DNA of 64,000 nucleotides from Miltoncostaea sp963770865 (lineage in GTDB: Bacteria > Actinomycetota > Thermoleophilia > Miltoncostaeales > Miltoncostaeaceae). Each line of letters opens with the position of its first letter. The stretch's first letter is position 1. The notes below the pieces were generated by a model that was given only the letters and a program-made list of their open reading frames with translations, did not search any database and was not told the origin of the DNA. Positions 52,473-61,638 of the stretch are shown here, piece after piece. The translations under genes were made by a program, and so were the position numbers. The stretch spans positions 62,001 to 126,000 of the forward strand of contig CAVYRD010000018.1 of NCBI GenBank assembly GCA_963770865.1. The letters are read 5' to 3'.

Positions 52473-53525
52473 CTACGAAACCACGCGGGCGCCACCGGCC
52501 GGCAGGAATGTCTCGCGGTCGATCTCGCGGCCGATGACGACATGCGTGTAGCGGTTCGCGGTGGTCGCCAGGTCGCGCTGGCCGGCCCACTCGCCGATCT
52601 GCGCCCAGGAGCGCCCGTCGCGGTGCCAGAGGGAGATCCGGCGGTGACGCAGATCGTGCGGGCTCCACAGGGGCGTTCCGGTCGCCTTGCAGGCGCGCGC
52701 GATCTCCCTTCGCAGGTTGGCCTGCGCCAGCCATCCGAAGACGCGGGCCTCGAGCTCGCGATCCTCGTGGGGCACCAGATCGTCAACCGCGGTGAAGACG
52801 TCAACCGGCACCGGTACCCAGCGGCCCCGACGTCCCTTCTCGCGCTGGCGAGCCACCCGCCAGCGACTCTCGCGGGTGTCGAGATCGCCCCAGGTGAGGC
52901 TCTCCAGCTCACCGACGCGCATTCCGGTGGCGTCAAGAACTACCAACAGCAGCCTGTAGCGAGGCGCCACGGCCCCGAGGACCGCCTCCACTGCCTCCGC
53001 GTCCGGGGCCTCGATCTCCTCGCGAACGTCTCGTGGAAGCCGCACCCGTCGATCGCGGGCCGGGTTCGGGGCGATTCCCTCGTGGTCGAGCACCATCGCC
53101 AGAGCGTTGACGATCTTGCGCGTGTAGCCGGGTGTGTACGTGGCGGCCAACGTACCGACCCATTCGGCGACCTCGGCCGGGGTTATCGATCCCGGCTCGC
53201 GCGCCCCGAAAGCCTTGAGGACGTGAACCAAGGACTTGCGATGGACGTTGGCGGTGTTCGCGGCGATGTCGATGCGGCTCGCCTGCCAGCGCGCCGCCGC
53301 GTCGGCGAGCGCCACTGGCGCCCGATCCCGAAGGCCGCGGACGTCGGGCACCCGCATCGCCGCCAACTCACCCGACACCCAGCGCGCGCGTGCCTCGGCC
53401 TCCCGGCGCGTTCTGAAACTCCCGGCGTACCGATGGGTCGTCTCCGCACCGCCGAGCCGAAACCGCACCCGGTAGCGGACCGCACCCGAGGCGAGGGACA
53501 CCTTCAGGATGTGAACGCTGGCCAT
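52473..53525 (-). CDS. int: tyrosine recombinase (integrase)
   Basis: A 350-residue phage/ICE-type integrase. An AP2-like/SAM-like N-terminal region (residues 1-160) is followed by the catalytic domain. First Arg lies in LDATGMRVGELESLTWGDLD, the HxxR box in SPHDLRHRRISLWHRDG, and the nucleophile Tyr in TTANRYTHVVIG near the end. It would integrate and excise the element at the tRNA fragment. It reads toward the attachment site and is preceded by a small excisionase-like gene. Confidence 0.92.
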   Translation of the reverse strand: MASVHILKVSLASGAVRYRVRFRLGGAETTHRYAGSFRTRREAEARARWVSGELAAMRVPDVRGLRDRAPVALADAAARWQASRIDIAANTANVHRKSLVHVLKAFGAREPGSITPAEVAEWVGTLAATYTPGYTRKIVNALAMVLDHEGIAPNPARDRRVRLPRDVREEIEAPDAEAVEAVLGAVAPRYRLLLVVLDATGMRVGELESLTWGDLDTRESRWRVARQREKGRRGRWVPVPVDVFTAVDDLVPHEDRELEARVFGWLAQANLRREIARACKATGTPLWSPHDLRHRRISLWHRDGRSWAQIGEWAGQRDLATTANRYTHVVIGREIDRETFLPAGGARVVS

Positions 53526-53537
53526 TGTCTTGCGAGC

Positions 53538-53738
53538 CTATGGCCGCACGCGAGAGGCGGCGTAGGTGTGCTCGGCGAGAAGGCGCGCGACGTCCTCGCG
53601 CCGGACGAAGACCTTGCGGTGGCCGGGTAGCGCGACTACGGGCAGCCTCCCGAAGACCCAATCGACTGTTGCTCGACCAAAGCCGGTCTCCGCCGCCAGC
53701 TGCTTCCGGTCAAGTAGCTCGGGGAGCCGCCCGCTCAT
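53538..53738 (-). CDS. excisionase-like helix-turn-helix protein
   Basis: A 66-residue winged HTH protein of the MerR/AlpA/excisionase type: ELLDRKQLAAETGFGRATVD, then ALPGHRKVFVRREDVARLLA. Its place 12 bases upstream of the integrase makes it a likely recombination directionality factor or regulator of int. ATG 53738 follows the preceding micro-ORF stop by three bases. Confidence 0.8.
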   Translation of the reverse strand: MSGRLPELLDRKQLAAETGFGRATVDWVFGRLPVVALPGHRKVFVRREDVARLLAEHTYAASRVRP

Positions 53739-53741
53739 CGG

Positions 53742-53813
53742 TCACGCACCGTTGCCCATGGTGCGGGTGATGGTGGTGTTGACTCCCGTGATCTCGCGCA
53801 GAAGGCCTGTCAT
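53742..53813 (-). CDS. possible 23-residue coupled micro-ORF
   Basis: Reads MTGLLREITGVNTTITRTMG and three more residues. Its ATG overlaps the stop of the IclR gene (ATGA) and its TGA is three bases before the excisionase ATG. It may be a short coupling peptide that carries ribosomes from one gene to the next. It could equally be chance. Confidence 0.3.
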   Translation of the reverse strand: MTGLLREITGVNTTITRTMGNGA

Positions 53814-54706
53814 TCGCTGGCCCGAGCCTTCCTCGCGCTCCGCCGCCCACTCGGCGTGTCCGTCCGGGGCACGGGCGGTACCGGCGGCTCCACCGCCCCG
53901 AGCACGGTGATCTCGAGGCGCGGTGGCACGAGCGCGCCGAGGGCACCTCCGAGGGCGTCGGTGATCTTCTGGGCCTCACTGAGCACGTGGCCGACCAGCT
54001 CGGGCAGGCGCTCGTCGGGCAGCTCTTTGGTGAAGCCGCCGATCCCGATCGCCGCGACCGCCGTACCCCGGTGATCGCGCACGACCGCGCCGATCGAGCG
54101 GCGGGGCCGGTCGAGTTCACCATCCTCGAGGGCCCAACCGCGCTTCCTGGTCAGGGCGAGCTCTGTCTCCAGCTCCGTGTGATCGGTGATCGTCCTCGTG
54201 CTCCAGGCATCGAGGACCACCTCGTCGAGAACAGATGCGGGGGCTTCGGCCAGGAGCGCCTTTCCGAGCGCCGTCGCGTGGGCGGGGAAGGCCCGGCCGG
54301 CGGCGAGGTCCGGGCCGCGCGTCTGCTCGACGTAGACGACCCGCGATCCCACGAGCTTCGCGACGAGGCCGTGCATGCCGGTCAGCTCTTTCAGCGCCGG
54401 CACGCTCGCCCTGAAGGCCTCCCAGTGGCTGAGGGTCGAGAGCGCGCGCTCGGTCAGCTCGGCGAGGCGACGGGCGCCGAGGCGATAGCGCTTGTCGATG
54501 AGGCCGGTCTCGACGAGGCCCGCTTCTTGCAGGTGGAGGATCAGCTTGTGGGCGTTCGGGGTTGCCAGGCCGATCCGCTCGGCGATCTCCGGGAGGGCCA
54601 GATCGGGGGACTCGGCGAGCACGTCGAGGATGGCGAGCGTCTGCTCGACCGCTTTGACCCGGTAGTGCTCGGAGGAGGCCAGCGGCGGCGGCTGGCGGCG
54701 CCTCAC
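53810..54706 (-). CDS. IclR-family transcriptional regulator
   Basis: A 298-residue regulator. N-terminal winged HTH (VKAVEQTLAILDVLAESPDL, IGLATPNAHKLILHLQEAGL; about 15-75) and a GAF-like effector domain (YRLGARRLAELTERALSTLS, then FPAHATALGKALLAEAP and GIGGFTKELPDERLPELVG). IclR proteins usually govern catabolic or transport genes in response to a small molecule. Here it lies inside an integrated element, in an operon-like run between two HTH genes, which is unusual. The start is GTG 54706 or 54709, both overlapping the upstream stop. Confidence 0.85.
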   Translation of the reverse strand: MRRRQPPPLASSEHYRVKAVEQTLAILDVLAESPDLALPEIAERIGLATPNAHKLILHLQEAGLVETGLIDKRYRLGARRLAELTERALSTLSHWEAFRASVPALKELTGMHGLVAKLVGSRVVYVEQTRGPDLAAGRAFPAHATALGKALLAEAPASVLDEVVLDAWSTRTITDHTELETELALTRKRGWALEDGELDRPRRSIGAVVRDHRGTAVAAIGIGGFTKELPDERLPELVGHVLSEAQKITDALGGALGALVPPRLEITVLGAVEPPVPPVPRTDTPSGRRSARKARASE

Positions 54707-55158
54707 CACGAAGGGCCGCCTACTGCTTCTCCTGTCCTCCGTTGCGCACGTAGCGCCCGGATGGATCGGGATCCGAGGAGAGGTACTGCGCGAAGGGCCG
54801 AGGCGCTCGTGCGCCACTCCTGCCCCTCCTTCCAGGCGGGAAGACGATCGGCGGCGGCCTCGTGATAGATGGTGTTCGGCTCGACGCGCAGGAACTCGGC
54901 GGCCTCCAAGGCCGACAGCTCGATGGGCGACTCGGGGAAGGCGGGGCGGAGGGGCGTCGCCTCGGCCGGCCCCCTGAGCCTCCTGCCCGGCGTCCAGCGC
55001 GCGGAGACCGCGTCGGCGAGGAACCTCCACTCCTTGCCCACCCGGCGCGCCGAAAGGCGCCCCTGCCGGGCGGCGCGGTGAACAGAGTTGCGGTGCATGC
55101 CGAGCCAGTCGGCGACCTCGTCGATCGTCAGGACTGGCTGAGGTGGTTGCCCGCTCAT
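54703..55158 (-). CDS. protein with two excisionase-type HTH domains
   Basis: A 151-residue protein with two similar AlpA/MerR-type winged helices. The first is LTIDEVADWLGMHRNSVHRA and RVGKEWRFLADAV; the second is LSALEAAEFLRVEPNTIYHE and WKEGQEWRTSASAL. Tandem excisionase folds suggest binding to paired sites in the element. Its stop overlaps the IclR start (GTGA). Function beyond DNA binding is open. Confidence 0.75.
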   Translation of the reverse strand: MSGQPPQPVLTIDEVADWLGMHRNSVHRAARQGRLSARRVGKEWRFLADAVSARWTPGRRLRGPAEATPLRPAFPESPIELSALEAAEFLRVEPNTIYHEAAADRLPAWKEGQEWRTSASALRAVPLLGSRSIRALRAQRRTGEAVGGPSW

Positions 55159-55259
55159 GGGCAACAGCCTGCCGCAACGAGACGGGGGTGGCGAATGCTC
55201 GATCCACTCGCACAGTATGCGCCCGTTTTCAATGGACTGTCCAACCGCCCGGGCGACGC

Positions 55260-55583
55260 TCAGGCGGTGGCCGGCTCCAGGCTGACCACCAACCGCAGGC
55301 CGAGGGCCTCACCGACCCGCTCGAGCGTGGCGATCGACGCGCGGTGCTGACCGCTCTCCAAACGTGAGATCGCCGAGTGACTGGTGCCGATCCGCTCGGC
55401 GAGGTCCTTCTGGGTGAGCCCGAGCTCTCCCCGGCGCAGGATCACCTGACGGGCGATCGCCTCGAAGGGATCGAGGCGGGCGCGCTCGCGCTGGTACTCG
55501 GCGCTGCGGGCGCGACGCCGTCCACCGTCGCCGACGCGGTCTCCGATGGGGCTCTGGGTCGTGCTGGCGCTCGCGCGGGGCAT
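55260..55583 (-). CDS. HigA-like XRE antitoxin
   Basis: A 107-residue protein with a canonical helix-turn-helix (ELGLTQKDLAERIGTSHSAI, then SRLESGQHRASIATLERVGE) and a Leu-rich end. It follows a HigB/RelE-like gene in toxin-first order, which is typical of higBA. ATG 55583 follows AAGGAG closely. An imperfect inverted repeat just upstream may be its operator. Because the toxin gene is frameshifted, the antitoxin may now act alone. Confidence 0.82.
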   Translation of the reverse strand: MPRASASTTQSPIGDRVGDGGRRRARSAEYQRERARLDPFEAIARQVILRRGELGLTQKDLAERIGTSHSAISRLESGQHRASIATLERVGEALGLRLVVSLEPATA

Positions 55584-55607
55584 GTCTCTCCTTGGATCGG
55601 CCACGAG

Positions 55608-55625
55608 CTTACCAGACTTGATAAG
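55608..55625. promoter_or_regulatory. possible HigA operator
   Basis: CTTACC-6 bases-GATAAG, an inverted repeat with one mismatch between arms, in the gap between the toxin stop and the antitoxin start. Confidence 0.35.
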
Positions 55626-55627
55626 TG

Positions 55628-56034
55628 CTACGGCGCATCCCGACCCGCAGCGCGCGGCGGCCGACGGCGGGGCGCGTCCATGCGCGCGCGAAAGTCCTCG
55701 AAGCGCGCCCGGGCGATCGCGATCTCCCGCTCGGGCACCTGGCCGGTGTCCTTTCGGAACACGTGAAGGAGGACGATCAGGTTCCCGGAGCGCCGGTAGA
55801 GGACCCGGTAGAGCGACGAGCCGAAGTGGCAGCGCAGCTCGCGAAGCTCGCCTCGATCTGCGAGCTGTGCGGGAAAGGCAGGTGGGGCCGGCTCGGGCCG
55901 AGGAGGTTCAGCCGCTCGATCTGCTGGTCGAGCACCGCCTGGGCGCGCGCATCCAGGCTCTCGATGAAGTCATCGACCGGCTGGCTGCCGTCGGCGGCGC
56001 GGTAGTAGACGGCCTGGAAGCGGTGGTCGCTCAC
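55628..56034 (-). pseudogene. HigB/RelE-like toxin, frameshifted
   Basis: The N-terminal frame from 56034 reads SDHRFQAVYYRAADGSQPVD, then QQIERLNLLGPSRPHLPFPH and SSQI. One base is missing near 55853, after which the other frame continues with GELRELRCHFGSSLYRVLYR, LLHVFRKDTGQVPEREIAIA and a stop at 55628. Joined, it is a phage Gp49/HigB-type mRNA interferase of normal size. As sequenced, the protein would be truncated before the catalytic C-terminus and harmless. Confidence 0.8.
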
Positions 56035-56040
56035 GATCGA

Positions 56041-59018
56041 CTACCGCTCACGGCCGATATCGCGCTTGGCCGGTCCTTGCGCCGGAGCACGGTCGCGACC
56101 GGGCTGGACGCGGACGCTCTCCACGGAAGCCATCCACGGGACAAGCCTGCTCTCGAGCGCGGACAGCTCGACCCCGACCCTCTGCCCGCGCCCCTGAGCG
56201 TCTCCGCCCAGAACGGGGCCGAGATGGGCCAGCTCGCCCTGTGCCGCGCGCCCGTCGCTGCGGTATCGCTCGAGGTCTCTGCGCGCCCGCTCGATGTCAG
56301 AGCGCAGATGCGCCCGCTCGCCGCGGCGCCACGCGGGGATGCGATCGAGCCGATCCGCAAGGCGCGCCGCGCGGGCTTCGGCGTCCTTCGCTCCCTCCTG
56401 CGCTCGCCCCGCGGCCGCGCGAAGCCCGGCCACTCGCGCCAGCTCGTGGTTGGGCACCAACGCCGCGCCGTGCCGCGCCGACTCGCGTGTCGCGCGGAGT
56501 TCCTCGATGCGAGCGAGCAGTCTCTCGGGCGTTGCGGCGTCGATGTCGGCCCGAACCGCGTCCATCGCCGATCTCCGATCCGCCGCATCGACCAGGTCGA
56601 GCGCGAGCGACTTGGCCTGCGAGCGCGACCAGGCACGGGCGAGGGCCTCCCGGACGTTCTCTGACTCGTGATGGACGACGAACACCTGAAGGTCATGGCG
56701 CTGACGTGATCCGGCCACATAGGCCCACTCGGCTCCCCCGCGCTCGGGGCTCGCGAGCACGAAGGTGCGATCGACCGACTCCCCCTGAGAGACATGCCCG
56801 GTGAGGGCGTAGCCGTGGCGGGCGTGGGTCAGGTAGTCGGCGGGGATGCGCACGATCTCGCCGTGGTCGGTGAAGAGATCCAAGTGCTCGGCGTGGTGGC
56901 CGAGGTTGACCACCGTCCCCTGGGTGCCGTTGCGCACACCAAGGGAGTAGTCGTTGCGGCGGCACACCATCCGATCACCGATTGCCCACTCGGTTCCATG
57001 GACCGTGATCCGTCGATCCGAGATGAAGCCCCACTGCTCACGCCACTGCCGCGCGATGCGGTTCATCTCAGCGACGTCGTGGCGATCGTGGGCGAGCATC
57101 AGGTTGTCCCCGGGTGAGTCGAGCTCGGCTCGCGCCCATGCGGTGACAAGCGCGATGCGTGCGTCACGGGCATCGTCGAAGAACTGGAGGCGCCCGCTCT
57201 CGGCGAGAAGGCGGACGGCCTCGTCTGCGCGGCTCTCGGCCAGGTGCCGTGCGACCTCGCGCTGCAGCTCGCTCTGCTGTCTGCGATTCTCGGTGAGCTC
57301 CACCGCACCGAGGCGATCGGCCAGAGCTGCGAAGCCACCGCCGGCCTCGATCGAGGGAAGCTGGGCCCGGTCGCCGACAAGCACCAGGCGCGCCGAGCGC
57401 CACGCGGCGGAGTGGGCGAGTCGCTCGAGGGCGCGCGTCGGCATCACCGAGGCCTCGTCCACCACGACGACGGAGTGGCTGGGAATGGCGTCGTCCTCTC
57501 CCCTCTCGATCCGGCGCAGAAGGAGGGCGGCGGTCTGGGAGGCGATGCCCGCCTCGCGCTCGAGCACATCGGCGGCCTGGCCCTGCCAGGCGACGCCGAT
57601 CACCGGGACACCGGATTGCTCGTAGGCCTCGCGCACGGCGGCGAGGGTGAAGGTCTTGCCGGTGCCCGCCCGGGCCTCCATCACCCGCACGCGATCCTCG
57701 CCGGTGGTGAGGTGGCGCACCGCGGCCTGCTGGTCGGCGCCAAGGGTGGGACGCGAGGCGATCGTCGTATTGATAGCTCGGGCGTCGGCGACGACGGACC
57801 CGTGCGGATCGCGCCCAGTGGCCGCGACGATGAGGCGAACCTCGGCGCGCAGCATGTCGGGGGTGGTGTAGAGCGTCTCGTGGTGGCCGGGGCTCGAGGC
57901 GTCACCTGCGCGCGTGAGCGCGACGCAGGTCCGCGCGAGGAAGTCGTCGGCCAGGCGCTCGAGGTGTCCGACACGTGCGCCCTCGGGATGGACCTCGGCG
58001 AGCTGCTGGATCACCTCGCGGCGGGTGAAGGCCGAGCTCTGGCGGGTGAGGCCACCCGGTCCGAGCATCTGCGTGGCCTGGGCGCGAAGGCGCGCGGTGT
58101 AGTCGGAGGCGGTGACGCCGCGTGCCCGTCCAAGGGCGTGGCGAAGCTCCTGCTTGCCGAAGCCGTGCTCGGCCGCGCGGGCGCGCCAGCCGGCCACCGC
58201 CACCTCTCGCGCGATGACCCTCTTTCGGTCGCGCGTCTCGCGCTGGATGGCGGCGATGCCCGCGCGCGAGGTGAGCCCGCGTGCGGTCGCCTCCTCCATG
58301 ATCTCGGTGTGACGAGCCGAGAAGTGCTCGCGCACATTGGTCGGTACGGCGACGAGTTCTGCGATGCCGTTGGTGACCGGGCCCCACTCGACGCCGAGTG
58401 AGCGCCGAAGCTGGTCGCGCATCACCGCGTCGGCGATCGTGCCGGCGGTCTTGGCGTGGGCGTAGACCGGGCGCATGTCGGGGGCGCTCCAACGGCCATC
58501 GGCTCCCCTCACCCGGTTGGCGATCACCAGGTGGGCGTGCAGGTGGGGATCGCCCGAGCGGGCCATCTCGTGGACGTAGAGGGCGCCCACGAAGCCTTCG
58601 GCCGGAAGTACCGTGACCCCGTGCGCCCGCGGCGCACGAAGCACGCCTGGCGCTCCAGGTAATCGAGCCCCGCTCGGACCCCGGCCGCGTGCGCGTCGAG
58701 CACCGCTCTTCGGACGACCCCGCCTCCGACCGCCGCGAGGACGCTGACGCTCTTGGGCGCGGCGAAGGTCAGGTCGAACGCGACGTTACCGCCGGCGCGG
58801 CGCGCGGTGCCAACGAGAGGATTGCCGCTTGCCGGATCACGGCCGTCGAGGAGCGTGCCGAGGTCCCCCTCCTCGGGTCCGCCCGACAGACCGAGCGCCT
58901 GCGCCCCACCCCCCGCCCAGGCGCCGCGGACATCGCCCCGCTCCGAGTAGTAGTCGTCACGGACGAACTCGGACCGCTCGTAGTAGTCGGGGCCCTTGGC
59001 GGCACACAACGTCAACAT
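56041..59018 (-). pseudogene. MobF-type relaxase-helicase (TraA/TrwC-like), one frameshift
   Basis: A conjugative relaxase of about 990 residues in two frames. The first part from ATG 59018 has paired tyrosines (DYYERSEFVRDDYYSERG), FAAPKSVSVLAAVG and ends at RQACFVRRGR. The second, from about 58625, begins HGVTVLPAEGF with the three-His metal motif GDPHLHAHLVIANRV. A helicase half follows: Walker A MEARAGTGKTFTLA, Walker B VVVVDEASVM and YALTGHVSQGESVDRTF. One C is missing from a short run at 58626-58628 on the plus strand. The tail is a long Arg-rich coiled coil. It would nick and unwind the element for transfer. Confidence 0.85.
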
Positions 59019-59027
59019 AATCGTTGG

Positions 59028-59043
59028 GCATCATATCTGATGC
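59028..59043. repeat. perfect inverted repeat upstream of the relaxase, candidate oriT or operator
   Basis: GCATCA-TATC-TGATGC, ten bases before the relaxase start codon, in an AT-richer stretch. Relaxase genes often lie next to their own origin of transfer, which contains such repeats. It may equally be a repressor site. Confidence 0.4.
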
Positions 59044-59292
59044 AACTGTGCCCGATACGTCATGGGATGGTCGTCGCCAGCCGCGACCGGCCCACAACAC
59101 ACGCCATCATCTCCTAACCCCGACTTGCTGCAGCTGCGCGCCGACGGTGGAGCCTTCGCAGGGTCGTTATGACAGGCTTCGCGGGTGCCGGAACCACTCG
59201 CTCGGGGCGCTCAAGGGCGCGGTCTCTAGAACGCCAGGCGCGTGCACAGGCACGCAGAGACTGGTGTGACGTCCGAACGAGCGCGGCCGCTG

Positions 59293-59846
59293 GTCGGCGT
59301 CTTCGAGCTCCTCCGGTGTTCTTTGTAGTCGGCCTCACGGCCTTTGGCGCGGCGGTCCTGCAGAGCCTCCGGTCAGTGCCGGTCAAGCGAGGATGGCTCC
59401 GGCGCGAGGACATCGACGAGGGTCTCGGCCTGGTCCAGCTGTACCCGGGGGCGATGATGGTGGACCTGGTCGCCTACGTCGGTTACCGAACGCGGCGTAT
59501 CAGGGGTGCGCTCGCCGCGACTGTCGGCTTCGTCACACCCTCGGTGCTGCTGGTACTGGGTCTGTCGTGGGCCTATGTCGAGCACGGTACGGGCGGCGGC
59601 GCGCGCGACCTGGTGGTAGGGCTCGACGCGATTGTGGTCGGCGTGGTCACAAGCGTCGCGTGGGGCTTCGGCCGCACCGGGCGGGGGATTCCCGACGCAC
59701 CGTCCGGGGACGCCCGGATAAACCGTGGACGCATCCGCGCCGACGCGGAGCCGGGCATCTTCGACCTCGGCTTCAAGATCTCCGCCGTCGCGGTGCTCTG
59801 GGCGCTCTTCCAGCGGCGCCCCAGGGCCGACCGCCTGGACCTGTAG
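59293..59846 (+). pseudogene. chrA: chromate transporter ChrA remnant
   Basis: The N-terminal half of a ChrA/CHR-family chromate transporter: VGVFELLRC in one frame, then a shift near 59320 and FFVVGLTAFG, WLRREDIDEGLGLVQLYPGA, MMVDLVAYVGYRTRR and LLVLGLSWAYVEHG. Identity ends near 59690. The rest of the frame (FDLGFKISAVAVLWALF) looks like the end of a different membrane protein. Two breaks, so it is not functional. Confidence 0.7.
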
Positions 59847-59927
59847 CGGCCCCGGCTCCGGCTCGGTGAGCCGCGGCCGCCGGGGCGACCGGCGTCCGTG
59901 GCCGGGCGCTGAGCGGGGCCGCCGCGC

Positions 59928-60329
59928 ATGAGCGGGCAGGAGCTGGTGTGGATGCTGATACCGGCGGTCGGGACGGCGGTGGGCGCCCTGGTGATCCTGG
60001 CCGTCGGCCGGCCCTCCGACCGCACGCTCGGCCTGCTGCTGGGCCTGACGGCGGGTGTCATGCTCGCGGCCACCTCCTTCAGCCTGCTGGAGCCGGCGCT
60101 CGAGCGGGGCCCCCTCTGGGAGGTCGCCGTCGGCTTCGTCCTGGGTGGCGCGTCGCTCGCGGCGCTCGACACGTGGCTGCCCCACGCCCACGAGCGCTTC
60201 GCCGAGCGCGGGCACGCCCCGGCGGGCCTGGCTCCCCGCAGGCGGGCGCTCATTGATGGGCCTCGACGCGGGACTCAGCTGAGGCGCGGAAGCCCCGTGG
60301 GGGGCGGCGGGGCCCCTGCGTGCTGCTAG
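59928..60329 (+). pseudogene. ZIP-family metal transporter, N-terminal fragment
   Basis: A ZIP/ZupT-like opening of about 100 residues with three membrane helices: LVWMLIPAVGTAVGALVILA, GLLLGLTAGVMLAATSFSLL and VAVGFVLGGASLAALDTWLP. An acidic-His stretch PHAHERFAERGH follows. The full family has about 240 residues and eight helices. After about 60250 the sequence becomes low-complexity and ends. The metal-binding helices IV and V are missing, so it is a truncated gene. Confidence 0.7.
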
Positions 60330-60739
60330 CGCACGATGACCACGGGGCAGGGCGCGTGCAACGCGCACTGGTGGCTCACCGAGCCCAGGAGCAGGCCCTT
60401 GAAGCCCCCCTCCCCGCGCGACCCGACGACGAGTAGGTCGGCCTCACCCGCGGCGGCGAGCAACTCCTCGACCGGCGCGCCCTCGACCGAGACGCCGACG
60501 ACGTCGAGGCCCGGCCGGCCCTCGGCCGCCTGGGCCGTGAGGCCGTCGAGGATCCTCGTTGACTCCGCCTGGAGGCCCTCGCGGGTCACGGGAGCGTCCT
60601 CCCAGCCCGCGAACCCCGGAAGGTCCCACGCGTGCATGACGTGCAGGGACGCGCCCCGCAGAGCGGCCTCGTTGGCCGCCCATCGCACGGCCTCCGCCGC
60701 CGCCGGCGAGTCGTTGACGCCGACCAGGATCACGCTCAT
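60326..60739 (-). CDS. universal stress protein (UspA family)
   Basis: A 137-residue UspA domain protein. It starts VILVGVNDSPAAAEAVRWAA (ATP-binding Asp) and ends with the nucleotide motif VVGSRGEGGFKGLLLGSVSH followed by CPVVIVR. GAGGAG precedes ATG 60739. Such proteins bind ATP and help survive stress. It is the only intact gene in the surrounding run of fragments, and its stop overlaps the end of the ZIP fragment. Confidence 0.92.
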   Translation of the reverse strand: MSVILVGVNDSPAAAEAVRWAANEAALRGASLHVMHAWDLPGFAGWEDAPVTREGLQAESTRILDGLTAQAAEGRPGLDVVGVSVEGAPVEELLAAAGEADLLVVGSRGEGGFKGLLLGSVSHQCALHAPCPVVIVR

Positions 60740-60920
60740 AACCGCTCCTCGCCCGGGTTTCCACCTCCCCCGCGGGTTCGTCGCCACGGGGTTCAGGGGC
60801 GAGGCTATGTGCGCGCGGTACCGGGCCAATCAGGTCCTACCGCCTTCTCTCGTGCGGTCAAACACTGTTCCGGCCCGGGTAGTCATCCGCGACGGAATCT
60901 CGGCGGGCCAGGCCACATCC

Positions 60921-61634
60921 GTCAAGGTGGTGTACGAGAGGCTTCGCGCCATCCTCGTCTGTGAGCCTCAGGCGGCCTGTTCGATGGCCATCACCTCCTC
61001 GACCGTCTCGCTCGAGTCGACGTCGATGACGCTCAGGCGGGCCTTGGCCAGAGACTCGGCGCTCATGTAGCGCGGGGCGACGGCCCATTCGTCGTGCTGC
61101 TCGGCGAGGATCGCGCCGACGAGGCGGATCACGCTCGCCCGATTCGGGAAGATGCCGACGACGTCGGTGCGGCGGCGGATCTCCTTGTTGAGGCGCTCCT
61201 GGGGGTTGTTCGAGCAGATCTGGCGCCAGTGCTCCTTGGGCAGCTGGGCGAAGGCGAGCAGCTCCGGCGCGGCCTCTTCCAGGAGAGCGATCGCCTCGGG
61301 GAAGCGACCCTCGAGCTCGGCGACGACCCGGTGGTACTGGTTCCAGGTCGATGTGGTGTCGGGCTGGGCGAAGATCGTGCGCACGAGCGTCGCCACCAGG
61401 GCCTGGGAGGATCGGGGCACCCGTCCGAGCAGGTTGCGCATGAAGTGAGTGCGGCACCTCTGCCAGCTCGCGCCCGGCAGCGCGGCCCGCACCGCGCCCA
61501 CAAGGCCCGGGTGGGCGTCGAAGATGACCAGGCGCACGCCGCCAAGGCCGCGCGCCGTCAGCTCGCGCAGGAAGCTCGTCCAGGCCGCCCCGTCTTCTGT
61601 CGTCACCAGATCGAGGCCGAGGGTCTCGCGCAGT
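60921..61634. mobile_element. IS256-type insertion sequence remnant
   Basis: The transposase fragment plus a 47-base tail containing GTCAAGGTGGTGTACGAGAG at 60921-60940, which resembles the terminal inverted repeats of actinobacterial IS256 elements. The left end is lost. Confidence 0.65.
60968..61633 (-). pseudogene. IS256-family transposase, 5'-truncated
   Basis: The C-terminal 220 residues of a mutator/IS256 transposase. Visible parts are TEDGAAWTSFLRELTARGL, VRLVIFDAHPGLVGAVRAAL, WQRCRTHFMRNLLGRVP and the acidic Glu region QICSNNPQERLNKEIRRRTD. About 190 N-terminal residues, including the first catalytic Asp, are gone. Similarity stops at about 61634, exactly where a haloacid dehalogenase fragment begins. 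Confidence 0.88.
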
Positions 61635-61638
61635 CCTC

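Larger units (their letters stand above)
51806..59150. mobile_element. integrated conjugative or mobilizable element (right end not seen)
   Basis: From the tRNA fragment at 51806 a run of minus-strand genes includes two toxin-antitoxin pairs, integrase, excisionase, IclR regulator, a tandem HTH protein and a relaxase-helicase. No type IV secretion genes are in this segment, so it is a mobilizable element or part of a larger one. The right boundary is arbitrary. Degraded genes follow from 59.2 kb, and no second copy of the tRNA end was found in the window. Confidence 0.7.

Noticed and set aside
58600..58650. Programmed frameshift in the relaxase gene
   Set aside because: The break is a single missing base at a C run with no slippery heptamer or pseudoknot, and similar breaks occur in unrelated genes here, so error or mutation is simpler.
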